Source: Austropuccinia psidii (lineage: Eukaryota > Basidiomycota > Pucciniomycetes > Pucciniales > Sphaerophragmiaceae). Taken from it: a DNA stretch of 64,000 bases. The stretch covers positions 9,977,888 to 10,041,887 of the forward strand of contig JALGQZ010000014.1 of the NCBI GenBank assembly GCA_023105745.1. The letters run 5' to 3'. A model generated the notes under the pieces. The model was not told the DNA's origin. It was given only the letters and a program-made list of their open reading frames with translations, and did no database searches. Shown in pieces: positions 25,817 through 38,606 of the stretch (positions within the stretch are counted from its first letter, which is position 1; each line of letters begins with the position of its first letter). Both the position numbers and the translations under genes were made by a program.

Positions 25817-27749
25817 TGCAAGAATTTGAGATATGACTACATATCCAAAAAAAGTCACAAGAAAAACTTTATAATAATTATACTCTTAATAATTATCTTA
25901 AAACCAGTAAAATTCCATAAATGTGTATAAACTTTGAATTAACTCAGAATATAATGAGTCAACATCAGAAATAAATGAAATCATTAGATTCATCATGGTA
26001 AAATACAAATATATCATTTTTATGGCATATCTATGAAGTCAATAATTACTGAATAATAAGTGAGAATACCCTAAAAAAGATATAAAATAGGATTTAACTC
26101 ATAAATCAATGAAGAAACATGTGAAAGAACTTGCAAAATTGTATTCAACATGAGAAAATACCTATAAAAATTGTTTATGTACATTCTCTAAAGTTAATAC
26201 TTAAGGAATTAAGCTGAATATATGTAATCTTTTGGTTAGTGCATACATTCATGGTTTTTAGCTAATATCTCTTGAAATATAAATGATAGAGAGTTAAACC
26301 AAAAACATTCACCACGTAATTACTGAAAGAACACAGATATAAACTTTATTTGACAAGTTATAAACAAGGTTATATCTTGTAAGGGTTTATTGAACAAAAT
26401 TACTAGAGCTGTTGACCACTTTCTTGTGAAAGTGGTCCAAGCTTAATAAAATGTGGATATTCATATTCTACCACTTTATATGTGAAGAATGATATATTTT
26501 GTATCATAATATTCAAGGTAACACCCCCTGAAATCAAAGTTAGAATTTTAAAATATTGAATTTCAACAGAAAAGATGAGATACAAGAAAAATCATCAAAA
26601 ATAGAGTTTTGATTATGTAATGAAATTATCATTGAAGTTTAATAAGGACATGCTAGGCTATCAGCATTCACTATCTGAATAGTTGTAGCGTGTATAGCCT
26701 AAAAGGTATTAATGATGAATGTTTAGCTTATAATTGATCATTTATGCTCACTCACTGTAATCTTATTTTGAGTTTAACAGTTATATAAGTGATTAAGCTG
26801 GTGAAAACTATTATATGATGATTAATAATAATGAAATCCACAAATTTTAGGCTTCTGCAAAACCTATCACCTCATCAAACTTAGAGTTATAGTGATAACT
26901 ACAAATAATGGCATAATAATGAGATAAGATGGTTTGATAATGATGTAATAATAACTAAACCCTAAGATACTAATACTTTACTGTGGATACCATCAGTACA
27001 CGTCTACTAGAAGCCTAATGGACTCTAGAAGGGAGGATTTACCATAAATGGAGCTTTTTTCCTCTATATCCCTCCCAGACACATCAAAACAATAAAACAA
27101 TGAAATCAAAGGCAAAATCTTTATTCTTTATATATAAAACTTCTATATGATCAAAGACAAAAGGTAATATTTATTATAATCATCAATATTGACATGATCA
27201 CTTGAATTGTTCATTTTTTTGTTACAATTCTCTCAAAAATCTTATTTCCACGTAAAATCAAGAATATTTGTAATTTCTTTTATTTTTATTCTTAAATACA
27301 ATTTAAATGAGTTTTATTTACATTATTTGGCTTAAAATCTTTCAAAATTATTATATTAAGTGTTCAAAGGAGGTTATTTTCTATTATTACTATTAATAAT
27401 TCTTTAATTAATATAAATAGAATTTATATTAATATATAGCGTTGATATTAGTAATATTATTGTTATTAATTGGTTCTTATTAATCAAAAAATCTTTTACA
27501 CCTTTATTGTTTTTTGGTAACAATAATAAAGTTCTTTTAAATATAACAATTACTAATTATTAATATATTTATTTATTATATTATTCTTTTATAATTTAAA
27601 TTTTATTATTATATTTAGGCCATAATTATAATGAATCTTTTATTATTTTAATTATTTTTACCTTACTTATTTCATTTAAAACAACATTCAGAGTAAAATG
27701 CATAAAATATTAGTAATTTTTACTTATTGTTTCATAGTCAAGCCTTACA
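25817..27749 (+). repeat. Ty3-B 5' LTR
   Basis: It is 1,933 bp, starts TGCAAGAATTTGAGATATG and ends AGCCTTACA. Its TATA-box position reads CCATAAATGG (about 27,038-27,047), unlike TATAAATA in the other copies. A 9-bp hairpin stem is at 26,414-26,437. Confidence 0.85.
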
Positions 27750-27751
27750 TT

Positions 27752-27768
27752 TGGGGGCCTGGTCATGA
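27752..27768 (+). other. Ty3-B primer binding site
   Basis: TGGGGGCCTGGTCATG follows the 5' LTR after two bases and is nearly identical to the Ty3-A site. Confidence 0.6.
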
Positions 27769-28227
27769 TATTTACTTGAAAAGACCTTCAAGAGGATTCT
27801 AATTGGGGTTCTCAAATAATAAATTCTAATTATAGTCATAAAATTATATAATAATTTCATATTTGTTGATTTTGAAAGCTATTGAGGCATTTGGAAAGCA
27901 ATTGTACTCTCTTACACATTTTGTTTCACATCCTTAGACTTTCAAGATTTTTTTTTGAGTGAATCTAGTGATTAAAAAAGATATTTATAAATTAAAAATA
28001 ATTTTATATTAAAAATTAATTTCATAAGAGAATCATTTTCATTTTATTTTATTCTTTAAAAATAAAATATTCAAAACTAATAAAAAAGTTGTTTTTATTC
28101 TTTTTTTTCATTTCTTTATTCATTTCATTTATTCTGAGATATAAAAGCAACTTTTACATGAAAAATTTCCATATCTTACCAAAAATAACACCTTTTATAA
28201 AAAGACTTATATTTATTTGTCTTTTTA
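27769..28227. other. Ty3-B leader
   Basis: This is AT-rich untranslated sequence with no recognised gene. Confidence 0.5.
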
Positions 28228-28368
28228 GTGTTTTCAGACAAACAGACCACTGTTGAAAGATTGGTGAAAGAAACTTTTCCAAGTTCCCCAACACCAATTG
28301 TCATTAAGAAAAAGAAAGCTAAGAAATTAGGCTTTTCAGGACCCACCATTCAGGACTCTGAGGTTTAG
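28228..28368 (+). CDS. short reading frame upstream of Ty3-B gag
   Basis: A clean frame of 46 codons follows CTTTTTAG and ends in TAG at 28,366-28,368. It has no ATG. It contains TTVERLVKET, a Pro/Ser stretch, then KKKKAKK and a GPTIQDSEV end. A pyrimidine-rich acceptor-like sequence at its start suggests an exon joined to an upstream leader, or a decayed Gag N-terminus. I do not recognise it. It stays open in an element whose other frames carry stops, which may be chance at this length. Confidence 0.35.
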   Translation: MFSDKQTTVERLVKETFPSSPTPIVIKKKKAKKLGFSGPTIQDSEV

Positions 28369-28440
28369 TACCTCCTTTTTAAATTTTCCATAAAAAGAAA
28401 TTCTTGTCCTGAAATCCTTTTATTTCTTATTTATTAAATA

Positions 28441-30333
28441 ATGACTACCAGAAGAGGTTCCCAATACTCCATCCAATCAGATGGAGATGCACTCAGAAGT
28501 AGAATTGATCCCTCAAAAGGGAAAAGAAAGGGAAAAATCCCTTGTGGAACAGAATTTGCACAAGGAAGTACCATATCCCAAAGGAAAGTCCCAGAAATGC
28601 GCATAATATCTGAACCAGGGTTAAAACTAAGTATGAATGACCCAAAAAGATATGAATCACATTCAGAGGGCTCAAATAGACATTTACATGAGCCAGTACA
28701 AGGACAAGGATTGGGAAATGTTGCCACAAATCCACCAAGGAGTGATGAACTCTGGGTAAATCCTTAGAAAATTTCTCAAAGAGGAGGAAATAGTTGGATA
28801 CTCCAATGGATGGAATCCACTATCCTCCAAGCCTCAAATCAAAAAAAGGGAGACAACCAAGGAAGAAGCCCCAAGAAGGGAAGAAGAACAAGAAAAAGAA
28901 CTGGAGAAAACCATATTCCCCAAGTTACATGATTCCAAAAATCCAAAAAAGATGCCATGGAAAATTTCTTCAACATAGCCAGAATCTTGATGTAATTCAA
29001 GGACAAGGAGGAACAAAGGATGAGACAACCTCATTTCCCAAAGAAATAACTTTGACTCTAGATGTTTTTGAATACTTTAACAGAAATTAAAAAGTATTTT
29101 ACCTCTTAAAGAAATTAAAAAAAGTTTCTTATCCTCACAAGAAATAAATAATAATTTATCATCTTTCACAAAAATTGTTGTACAAAATAAAAAAGAAATT
29201 GATAAAATTGAATTTATTGTTGAAAATAATAATAAAACATTTTAATTTACAATACTCTAAAATTAATACAAGTACAACAGGAATTGTATAAATACATAAA
29301 ATATATCAAAGAAAAAACTTTGACAATCAATTATAACGTGAGTATTGATGATCTTACAGAAAAATTAAACAAATTTAGTATTTCTGTAGAAAAATTTGAA
29401 TAAAAGACTTCATCACACCAAAAATGACTTCCAGACCATGTGGAAAAACGTGATTAAGCAAGAATGAATCTGAAAGATGACATTCAAAGTGAAATAAGGA
29501 TTATTACTGAAAAAATGGACAAAATAAATGAGGCTAACTGAAATATGCCAAAGTTATCAACCTCATTTTCTTGCATAAGAAGTACTGGCAAATCAAAAGA
29601 GGAAATAAAAAATCCATTCATAACAGACTTGAGTCATAAAGACAATAACCAAGTCTTAATGAAGGAAACACCTCAATTAAAAGAATGTCCAAAATTAACA
29701 GGAGAAGGTGAATATTACCATATGTCATTTATTAAAGCAATTGACATGTTAAAAGAAGATTATTCCATACCAAATTAATTAATCACTGCAAGATTACACT
29801 CACTATTTGAGAAATCTGCAAGAAGATGGTATTATGGCATAAGGCAAACAAAGGGCAAAAATACCTGGTCTTGGTGGAAACAAGAAATAATCACCAAGTG
29901 GGCTAATGATGCTGGAGTTATAAAATAGATAATTCATTTTAAAATTCCTTTTTTGACCCAGACATGGATTAAAATTTGACTTGGTTCCTAAAACCAGTTG
30001 AAAGATTAAATGCACTGTACCCAGAAATGTCACAAAAAATGGTACACATAAAAAATAATTAAAAAATGTGGAGGAGAATTCAAATATGCCCTCAGAAGCA
30101 GGTGTATAGAGCCATGCTCCACAGAAGAGTATATCAATTCACTATAAGACATAGTGACAAGAACAATCATTTTCAGAACTTGGAAGAAATTGGCCATTGA
30201 AAGTTCAAATAAACCATTTATCAAGAAAGATGAACCAAGAGAACCTTTCAAGCCCAATACATGCAACAGTAAGGAGAAAAGAAAGTGCCACACATCTGCA
30301 GATGTTTGAAGCTTAGCCAATAATTGCCTTTAA
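28441..30333 (+). pseudogene. Ty3-B gag
   Basis: The ATG at 28,441 opens a polar N-terminus (MTTRRGSQYSIQ). Frames continue, with shifts, through a Lys/Glu-rich linker (28,794-29,090), a long coiled region (about 29,090-29,520), and the capsid core from about 29,545 (ECPKLTGEGEYYHMSFI at about 29,685; TWSWWKQEIITKW at about 29,860). The nucleocapsid knuckle near 30,280-30,330 is damaged: CHTSADV is followed by a stop before LANNC, so the CCHC pattern is lost. It lies between the primer site and pol as expected. Confidence 0.7.
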
Positions 30334-30342
30334 AAAGCAAAA

Positions 30343-33300
30343 ATGAATAAAATTGTGGAAACAGAAGACCCCAATGACAAAGAAGAAAATTCTGACTCTG
30401 AAAAGGACACTGAAGAATCAGAAGCTTCTGAAAGTGATGAAATTGGTATAATTAATGCAAAAATTAATAATATTGATTTAATATATAAAGTACTGGTTTT
30501 AAATTCAAGCTTACCACAAATTGGAAAATCTGACACAAGCCTGAGAAACATACAAGATATTGAATTGTATAGGACCAAACCAGAAAAAGGGATGGGATAT
30601 ACAGCTGGAAAATCAAGTATAAGTATTGTCATGGTGGAAAACCAAGAGGCAAGAGTGAACTTAGATACAGGAGCATATTGTACCTGTGTTGGTAAAATTT
30701 ATTTGAAAACAGTTGTACAACATTGGGAAGAAAAAATTATACCAAAACAAGGAGTCAACTGTAGTAGTGCAAGTGAGAGCATGAATCCCCTTGGATCAAT
30801 TGACTTAAAACTCATTTTTCCTCATCCTTCACAATGTATCAGATTGAAAGTAGAGTTTGTGGTAATCGACAACTGCACTAGTAACCATTTTATACTTGTA
30901 AAGGACTACTTGTCAATCTATGGCATAGATATCTCTAACTAAAAAGATAGATATTTTACCATAGGAGACAATAAAAGGCAAAAGTTTGGCTTCTTAAATA
31001 ACAAAAAATGAATTAAAGGTATCAAGAATGAAGAAAAAAACCCAGAAAAGGATTTTTCATAGCTGAACAACTTAAAGAGGCTGAATTCAATCAAGAATTA
31101 TCAGAAAAATGAAAGAAAAATTGATTGACCTCTTATTTAAATACAAAAATGCCTTTGAAACTGACAAAGAGCCACTAGGTGCCATAGGTGGACATGAGGT
31201 AGACATAATCCTCAATGTGGAAAAACCTTATCCACCCTTATTAAGAAGACCAGCTTACCCAGCTAGCCCAAGAGCTATAGAAGCTTTAGAGGTACACATT
31301 AAAGAATTAATGGACCTTGGAGTATTAAGGAATGTAGGAGATAATGAACAGGTAGAGGTCACTACACCTGTCATTATAGCTTGGCATAATGGAAAATCGA
31401 GGATAGTAGGGGACTTTGAAGCTCTAAGCACCTGAACTATCCCTGACAGATATCCAATACCCAGAATCCATGAGACATTAACACAATTGTCACAGGCTAA
31501 GTTCATCACAGCCATGCATGCTCTAAAGTGTTTTCATCAAAATGTCTTGACAGAAAATGCCAAAAGACTACTGAGGATAATAGTGCACTGTGGAACTTTT
31601 GAATATCTGAGAATGCCATTTGGTATAAAAAATGCACCTTCCCATTATCAATGGATGATTAATACCATATTTCCTGAAGAATTGTCAGAAGGATGGTTAA
31701 TTATCTATATTGATGATATCATAGTTTGCTTGGAGACTTGGGAAAATCACTTAACAAGACTAGAAAGAGTCTTGCAAAAGATAGTACAATTAAACATGAA
31801 AATTTCCTTAAAAAAGTGTCATTTTGCATACAGTGAACTGAAAGCACTAGGACATGTTGTATTTGGACTAAGCTTAGGCATAGACAAAGAAAAAGTAGCA
31901 GCAGTACTATCAAAGCCAATGCCCCAAACCAAAAAAGAAATTCAATCATTTCTAGGATTTTCTGGTTATTACAGACAGCATATAAAAGACTTTGCAAGAA
32001 TTTCTAAATCCTTGTATAAGCTCTGTGACCAACAGACAGTGTATGAAATGACTGAACAAAGAGTCAAGGAATATTAGGAACTAAAAAATTCCTTAACAAA
32101 TGCCCCATTTCTTCTAATGCTGGATTGGAAACTACCCTTTGAGCTATACATTGATGCTTGTGGGGAAAGGCTAGGTGCTGCACTACACCAGACACAAATC
32201 ATCAATGACAAACCTGTTTAAGGACTAATTTGCTTCATTTCAAGACAAATGAAGGCAAAAGAGGCAAGGTATAGAGCAAGCCGAATGGAATGCCTTTGCT
32301 TAGCATGGGCTTCAGAAAAATTACACTACTATTTGGATGGAACAGTTTTTGATGTAATTACAGATTGGAATGCTGTAAAATATTTATTAAACATGAAAAC
32401 TCCAAATAGACATATGCTAAGATGGCAAATTGCCATCCAAGAATATAGAGGAAATATGATTATAGCTCATAAATCTGGTAATATTCATAAAAATGGAGAT
32501 GGCCTTAGCAGATGGTCTCTGGCAAATACACCTGAAAATCAAGCATGGGTACCACAGGAAGAGCAACATATAGAAGGCATATGTGTCACAGATATTGGCA
32601 CAGGATTCTTTAACCAATTTAAAGAAAGCTATAAAATTGACAAAAACTGCCATATCTTATGCCAACTTCTAATGAAAGACTGTAAAGACCTATCACTGTC
32701 ATCAAAACTAGATGAAATATGGAAAAAAGCATATTATGAAGGAAAATTCCACCTCCTTGATGGAATCCTCTATCATAGAGCTAAACATACATGTGTTATG
32801 TCTTTAACAGATAGAACTCTGATAAACACTATACTCCATAATGTCATCATAGTGTTGCAGCTGGAAATCTCTCAGAAGACAGAACACTAGAAAGGGTAAA
32901 AACCTGCTCTTGGTGGCCAAATTGGAAGAAAGATGTTTCAGAATACTGCCAAACTTGTGACAGATTCCATAAAGCAAACAGAGCCACAGGAAAGAAATTT
33001 GGAATGATGATCCAGATCCAAGAACCAAAATTCCCTTGGGAAATAGTTCATAAGGATTGGGTAACAGCCTTACCTCCAGGAGGAGACAGAAGTTATAATG
33101 CATGCCTAGTATTGGTTGACAGATAGAGAAAACCTCCAATGTTCTTACCATGTCACAAGGATGATCCGGCTATGGACACAGCCATAATAATATGGAATAA
33201 AGCTATTAGACACACAGGCCTATTCCAAAATATCATGAGTGATAGAGACCCAAAATTCACTTAATCATTGTGGACAAGCCTCCATAACCTGTTTAAAAAC

Positions 33301-34146
33301 AATTTATCATTCTCAACAGCTTACCACCCCCAAACTGATGGTCAGCAGAAAGAATGATGAAAAAATTAGAAGACATGATCAGGAGATTCTGTGCTTATGG
33401 ACTAGAATCCAGAGATTCTGATGGATTTACCCATGATTGGTGTACATTAATACCAGCTCTTGAGCTTGCATATAAAACATCAATCCATTCTTCAACTGGT
33501 AAAACACCAGCAATTCTAGAAAAAGGCTGGAATCCAAGACTTCCTTATGATACACTCAAAAAGGACTTAGTGGACATACACCAAACAGAAAGTAGTTTAA
33601 AATTAATGCTTGAAAAAGCAAGACACTATGCAAACAGATTTATGTAATATTCTTTCAAATATGCAAAAGAAATATGGGATAAAAGCCATAAACCACCTGA
33701 CTTCAAAGTAGGAGACTTGGTCCTAGCTTCAACCCTAAATTTCAATAATATAAAAGGCCCAAAAAAATTCAAATATTCCTTTGAAGGACAATTTATGATA
33801 AAAGTACTACATGGACCTAATGCTGTGCAACTAGATCTCACAGGTAAATTAATGAAAAAACACCCAGATTTCCCTGTAAGTCTGATAAAACCTTATAGCT
33901 CAAGTGACAAAGAATTTTTTCATTAAGAAACAAACTACCACTTGAACTCCCCCCTTTAGAGGAGGGAGAAGAAAAGAAAATTGTGAAAGTCCTTAATGAA
34001 AGAAGGACAAGAAACAAAAAAGAAAGGGAATACCTTGTAAGGTATAGACACCCAACTCAAGAAGATTAATGGCTACTTGAGAAAGATATAACAAATTCTG
34101 ATAAACTATCAAGAAGGTTCAGACATGAAAGAAAACCCAAAGAATA
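30343..34146 (+). pseudogene. Ty3-B pol polyprotein
   Basis: The order of domains is as follows. An acidic Glu/Ser linker leads into protease NLDTGAYCTCVG (about 30,658). RT runs about 31,240-32,000, with [18 protein letters not shown] and YIDDIIV at 31,706. RNase H follows with [16 protein letters not shown] (about 32,145) and MECLCLAW (about 32,286). The integrase zinc domain is partly lost near 32,840-32,970. The integrase core has ISDRDPKF read as MSDRDPKF (about 33,235) and AYHPQTDG (about 33,320). A C-terminal chromodomain-like segment with EREYLVRYRHP (about 34,020-34,060) and RRFRHER (about 34,112) ends at TAA 34,144-34,146. Stops include 31,433, 32,075, 32,888 and 33,124. The closest relative in the window is Ty3-D. 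Confidence 0.82.
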
Positions 34147-34247
34147 AAATATTAAGCATTATTGAGCTTCAAGACTAACAAAGTCTGTTGAAGAAGTAGG
34201 ACAGTGGATGATACCCTAATTGACTATATCAGATTGTGGTACAATAT

Positions 34248-34264
34248 TTCTTGGTGGTAGGGAA
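34248..34264 (+). other. Ty3-B polypurine tract
   Basis: GGTGGTAGGGAA lies directly before the TG of the 3' LTR, where plus-strand priming would occur. Confidence 0.6.
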
Positions 34265-36176
34265 TGGGGGCCTTTGAGATATGACCACATATCCAAAAAG
34301 GTCACAAGAAAAACTTTATAATAATTATACTCCTAATAATTATCTTAGAACCAGTAAAATGCCATAAATAGGCATAAGATTTAAATTAACTCAGAATCCA
34401 ATGGGTAAACATGAGAGATAAATTACACCATTAGATTCCTCATGGTAAAATACACATATATCTTTTTTATGACATATCTATAAAGTCAATAATTACTGTA
34501 TAATAAGTGAGAATACCCTAAAAAAGATATAAAATCTTATCTAACTCAGAGGTCAATGAAGAAACATGTGAAATAAATTTGCACACTTGGATTCCCCATG
34601 AAATACTACACATGAAACAATTTTATGTAAACTCTCTAAAGTCAATACTTAAGGAATTAAGCTGAATATATGAACTTTTTTGGCCAGTGCATACATTCAT
34701 GGTTTTTAGCTAATATCTCTTGAAATATACATGATAGAGAGCTAAAAAAAATAAATTCACCACATAATTACTGTAGGAACACACATATGAGCTTTGTTTG
34801 ACAAGCTATAAACAAGGTTATATCTTGTAAGGCTTTGTTGAAAAAAATTACTAGAGCTTTTGATCACTTTGTTGTAAAAGTGGTCCAAAGATAAAACAAA
34901 GTGAATATTCAGATTCTACTAGTTTATACGTGAATAATTATTTATTTTTTATCATAATATTCAAGGTAAAAACCCCCTGAAATTAAGGTTTGAAGCTTAA
35001 AATATTGAATTTCAAACAGAAAAGATGAGATACAAGAAAAATTATCAAAAATAGAGTTTTGATGATTCAATGAAATTGTCTTGGCAGTTTAATAAGGACA
35101 TGATAAGCTATCTGAATGAGCTCATTGATTAGCTGTAGCTTGTATAACTTCAAACTTATTAATGATCAAAGCTTAAGCTTAGAATTGATCACCATGATCT
35201 TATCTTATGTTTAACAGTTATATAGGTGATAAAACTGGCTAATACTATTATATTATGATTAGTAATAATAAAATCCACAAAATTTAGGCTTATTCCAAGC
35301 CTATGATGTCATCAAACTTGGAGTTGTAGTGATAACTCTAAATAATGGCATAATAATGAGATAAGATGGCTTGATAATGACATAATCATTACTAAAACTT
35401 AAGATAATGAGTTTTTTCAGTGGATACCATCATTACACGTCTACTAGAAGCCTACTGGACTGTAGCAGGGAGGAATTTACTATAAATAGAGCTCTTTTTA
35501 CTGTATTTCCCCCCCAGACACATCAAAACAATAAAAAAGTTAAATCAAAGGGAAAATCTTTATTCTTTATATATAAATCTTTTATATTATTAAAGACCAA
35601 AGGTAATCTTTATTATAATCATAATTTTGGATGTGATTACTTCAATTGTTCTACGGTTTTTTTATATTTCTCTCAAAAAATCTCAAATCCACGTAAAATC
35701 AAGAAAATTTGTAATTTATTTTATTTTTATTTGTAAATACAGTTTAAATAAGTTGTGTTTACATCATTTGGCGTGAACTCTTTTAAAATAATTATATTAA
35801 GTGTTCAAAATAGGCTATTTTCTCTTATTATAATAATTTCTCTCTATTATTACTATTAATAATTCTTTAATTAATATAAATAGTATTTATATTAATATAT
35901 AACTTTAATATTAGTGATATTATTGTTTTTAATTGGATTTTATTAATAAAAAACAATTTTTTATTCCTTTATTATTTGTTGGTAACAATAATAAAGTGCT
36001 TATAAATATATTAATATATTTATTTAATAATATAGTTATTTTTACACCATAATTATAATCAATGTTTTATTATTATAATGATTTTTATTTTATTTATTTC
36101 ATTTATACGAATATTCAGAGTACAATAAGTAAAATATTAGTAATTGTTATTTATTGTTTCATAGCTAAACCTTACA
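34265..36176 (+). repeat. Ty3-B 3' LTR
   Basis: It is 1,912 bp, starts TGGGGGCCTTTGAGATATG and ends CTAAACCTTACA. It keeps TATAAATA at 35,481-35,488. Confidence 0.85.
35481..35488 (+). promoter_or_regulatory. TATA box candidate in the Ty3-B LTR
   Basis: TATAAATAGAGCTC is followed by a pyrimidine-rich stretch and then an AATAAAA about 45 bases on. The same arrangement is in the third LTR copy (54,197-54,204). Confidence 0.45.
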
Positions 36177-37175
36177 TATGGATACAGCGCTGTTACTCTG
36201 GAATAATGTCATATCCACATGTGGAGTCCCTAAAATTATCATTAGTGATAGGGACTTGAAATCCACATCAGAACTTTGGACCAACCTCTATGACATCATT
36301 GTAGCAAAATTTTCATTTTCTCCAGAATACCATCCACAGAAAGATGTTTTAGCTGAAAGGATGATCCAGACAATGGAGGACATCATCAGAAGATTCTGTG
36401 CACATGGCATGGAATATAGGCGCCATGAAGGATACACCCATGACTGGGTCACAATTCTACCAGCAGTCCAACTGGCTGACAACATCAGCCAGCACTCTAC
36501 CACAGGGAAATAACACTCACTGGTAGGAAAAGGGTGGAACACCATATTGGCTGTGGATCACTAGAAAAAAATCTTCTGACCATCCATTCCACAGCCAAAC
36601 ACTTTCATGAAATGTGGAAGACAGCATGTGATACAGCTTCTAAGCGCAGAGCGGAGGCTAAAGAATACAAAAAAAAGAGGTATTACAAAACACACATGGA
36701 ACAAGACTTCAAAGAAGGAGACAAAGTGTTAGTATCTACACTCAACTTGAACAACCTTAAGGGACCAAAAAAAACAAGAGACTCATTTGTGGGACCCTTC
36801 ACTATCATGATATTGATAGGGAATAATGCAGTGGAGGTTAGACTTACATAGGAATTCTCTAGAAAACACCCAGTATTCCTAGTGAGTTTGGTCAAACCCT
36901 ACTTCCAGACAGGAGAAGATAAACTCCCCTCCAGCAACAAGACCTGCACCCCACAAGACATAGTGGAGTTAGAATACTCCCCTGGCCCAGTGAAAAAGAT
37001 AATCAAGGCCAGGAAGATCAGACTGAATGGTAAAGACCAGAGACAATATTTGGTCAGATTCAAGAACCAAACAGAAGATAAAGATAAATGTTTTGCAGAA
37101 GATTCCATACCAGATGGTAACCTTCACCTGAGAAGATTCAGAGCCTCTAGGAGGAGTGAACAGTCTCATCAATGA
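36177..37175 (+). pseudogene. Ty3-A pol, integrase remainder and chromodomain-like tail
   Basis: This continues the frame broken at 25,816: [11 protein letters not shown], then IISDRDLK with the second catalytic Asp (about 36,238), [15 protein letters not shown] with the catalytic Glu (about 36,330-36,370), an integrase C-terminal GPY/F-like section (VGPFTIM, about 36,790), and a C-terminal segment KKIIKARKIRLNGK...YLVRF (about 36,990-37,065) that ends at 37,175. The tail corresponds to the chromodomain position of Ty3 chromoviruses. Stops lie at 36,511 and 36,849. Confidence 0.8.
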
Positions 37176-37180
37176 TGAGC

Positions 37181-37199
37181 CTTTTTTAGAGGGAGAGTA
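37181..37199 (+). other. Ty3-A polypurine tract
   Basis: TTTTTTAGAGGGAGAGTA directly precedes the 3' LTR. The Ty3-D tract is the same in outline (CTTTTTAGGGGGAGGGAA). Confidence 0.6.
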
Positions 37200-38606
37200 T
37201 GTCAGCCTGTGACTCAAACCAGAGCATAATCATGACAGCCAAATACTACAAACGAATGGTAGAGAAAAATACTACCAAAACATGGAACTGAGTCAAACCA
37301 GATCAAAAGTTATCAAAATAAATAGGAAACTCACTTCTTTCCAAATATAAAAGTCTCATTATCATAGGACAAAGAATAAAAATATTATTCCTTCTCAAAG
37401 AAGTTGCTGAGAATAAACCTTAATTTTCACCTCTCATCTGAGATCCAGAGGAAGAGGCTTAACCCCAGCAAATAAGTATACAAATTGAAGCTCTAGGTCA
37501 GGGATATCAAATGGTACTATTCAAACTGATATAGCACCAAAACTACAGAAGCTATGGCCAAAATAAGTTCAAATAAGGGTGAATAAAATATTTTCCTCTC
37601 ATCTAACTTCTACAGTTTTAGTGTGAGACACCTAAAGTGGGTCATTTTGGAAAGAGCAAAATCAGGGATATCCCTATCTGATGGTGCCATACATTCCTCC
37701 TTATCTCATCTAGAACAAAATTTATGGAGCAAAAAATTTCCATACAGATTTTGAGAAAATCATATATATGGATAACAAGAATTGAACATGGAATAACGTT
37801 TTCATATTTAATGTTACCCATACCAAATGAGGTACCATTGTGGATATCCCATCCAGGAATACACAATGAGCTCAATATCTTAAAAACTGACAAAGCTATA
37901 GCAGGTTTAAGGTTAAAATCCCACAGTTTGGCCAATACACCTTTACTTTGGGATACTATCACATAACTATGACTATAAGGTGTCAGATAGATGGAGGAGC
38001 TTCTCTACACTTCAATAATTCATATTTCATTCAATACTGGGGTCCCATACAGGTTATGTACAGCTTTCTACGTGTCATACACTACAGAAGAGGGCTGTGT
38101 GGTCCCCAGATGAACGTTTTCACCCTGTATTGGGGAAAACTGCCCAGATGTGGTTTCAAAAACACTTCTGGGCCCAATATTGAGCATAAAGGACATGTGA
38201 AAGCCAAAAGCCACTACTCTCAAGTGAAAAATCTTCAGTTCCTCCATGTGGATGGTCTAGAGGGCCTTACAACCCCATTTCAGGATAAAAGGAGGCCTTT
38301 TCTATGCCAGAAAAGGAATCCCCATCCTTCTCTTGAATTCCTACAAAGTACAACTGTCCAAAAACAGCTATACTCTTGGAAAATAACCAGGTATACCTTA
38401 ATTAGTGTATTGTAGCTCTTATTATAGTAAGCCAACTGGTAACACTGCACCCAGGGATTTCAACAGTGCTCACCACCACTATTCCTCATAGTAAAGCCCT
38501 TAGATTATCTATCATCACCCTTTTCAAAATTAAATATCTGTGTCGCAGTCAGAGTTAAAGCTTTATATAAATATTTCTACCACTTCATCATGGACTCAGC
38601 CTGACA
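37200..38606 (+). repeat. Ty3-A 3' LTR
   Basis: It is 1,407 bp with TGTCAGCC...CTGACA ends, and is followed by the target duplication ATTTT (38,607-38,611). Confidence 0.85.

Larger units (their letters stand above)
25817..36176 (+). mobile_element. Ty3-B, LTR retrotransposon inserted in Ty3-A integrase
   Basis: It has two LTRs of about 1.9 kb (25,817-27,749 and 34,265-36,176), TG...CA ends and a 5-bp target duplication TATGG (25,812-25,816 and 36,177-36,181). Joining the flanks at TATGG restores the DTAMDTALL integrase motif of Ty3-A, which fixes the borders. The element is 10.36 kb and encodes gag and a Ty3-order pol with many stops. The two LTRs differ visibly, so it is not recent. Confidence 0.88.
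18750..38606 (+). mobile_element. Ty3-A, LTR retrotransposon (Ty3/gypsy, chromodomain type) interrupted by Ty3-B
   Basis: The LTRs are 18,750-20,045 and 37,200-38,606, both starting TGTCAGCCTGTGACTCAAA and ending CTGACA. The target duplication ATTTT lies at 18,745-18,749 and 38,607-38,611. Without Ty3-B the element is about 9.5 kb. Order: LTR, primer site, gag, protease, RT, RNase H, integrase, chromodomain-like tail, polypurine tract, LTR. This is the Ty3 order. Stops in every domain show it is dead. A solo LTR of the same family is at 50,016-51,450. Confidence 0.85.
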
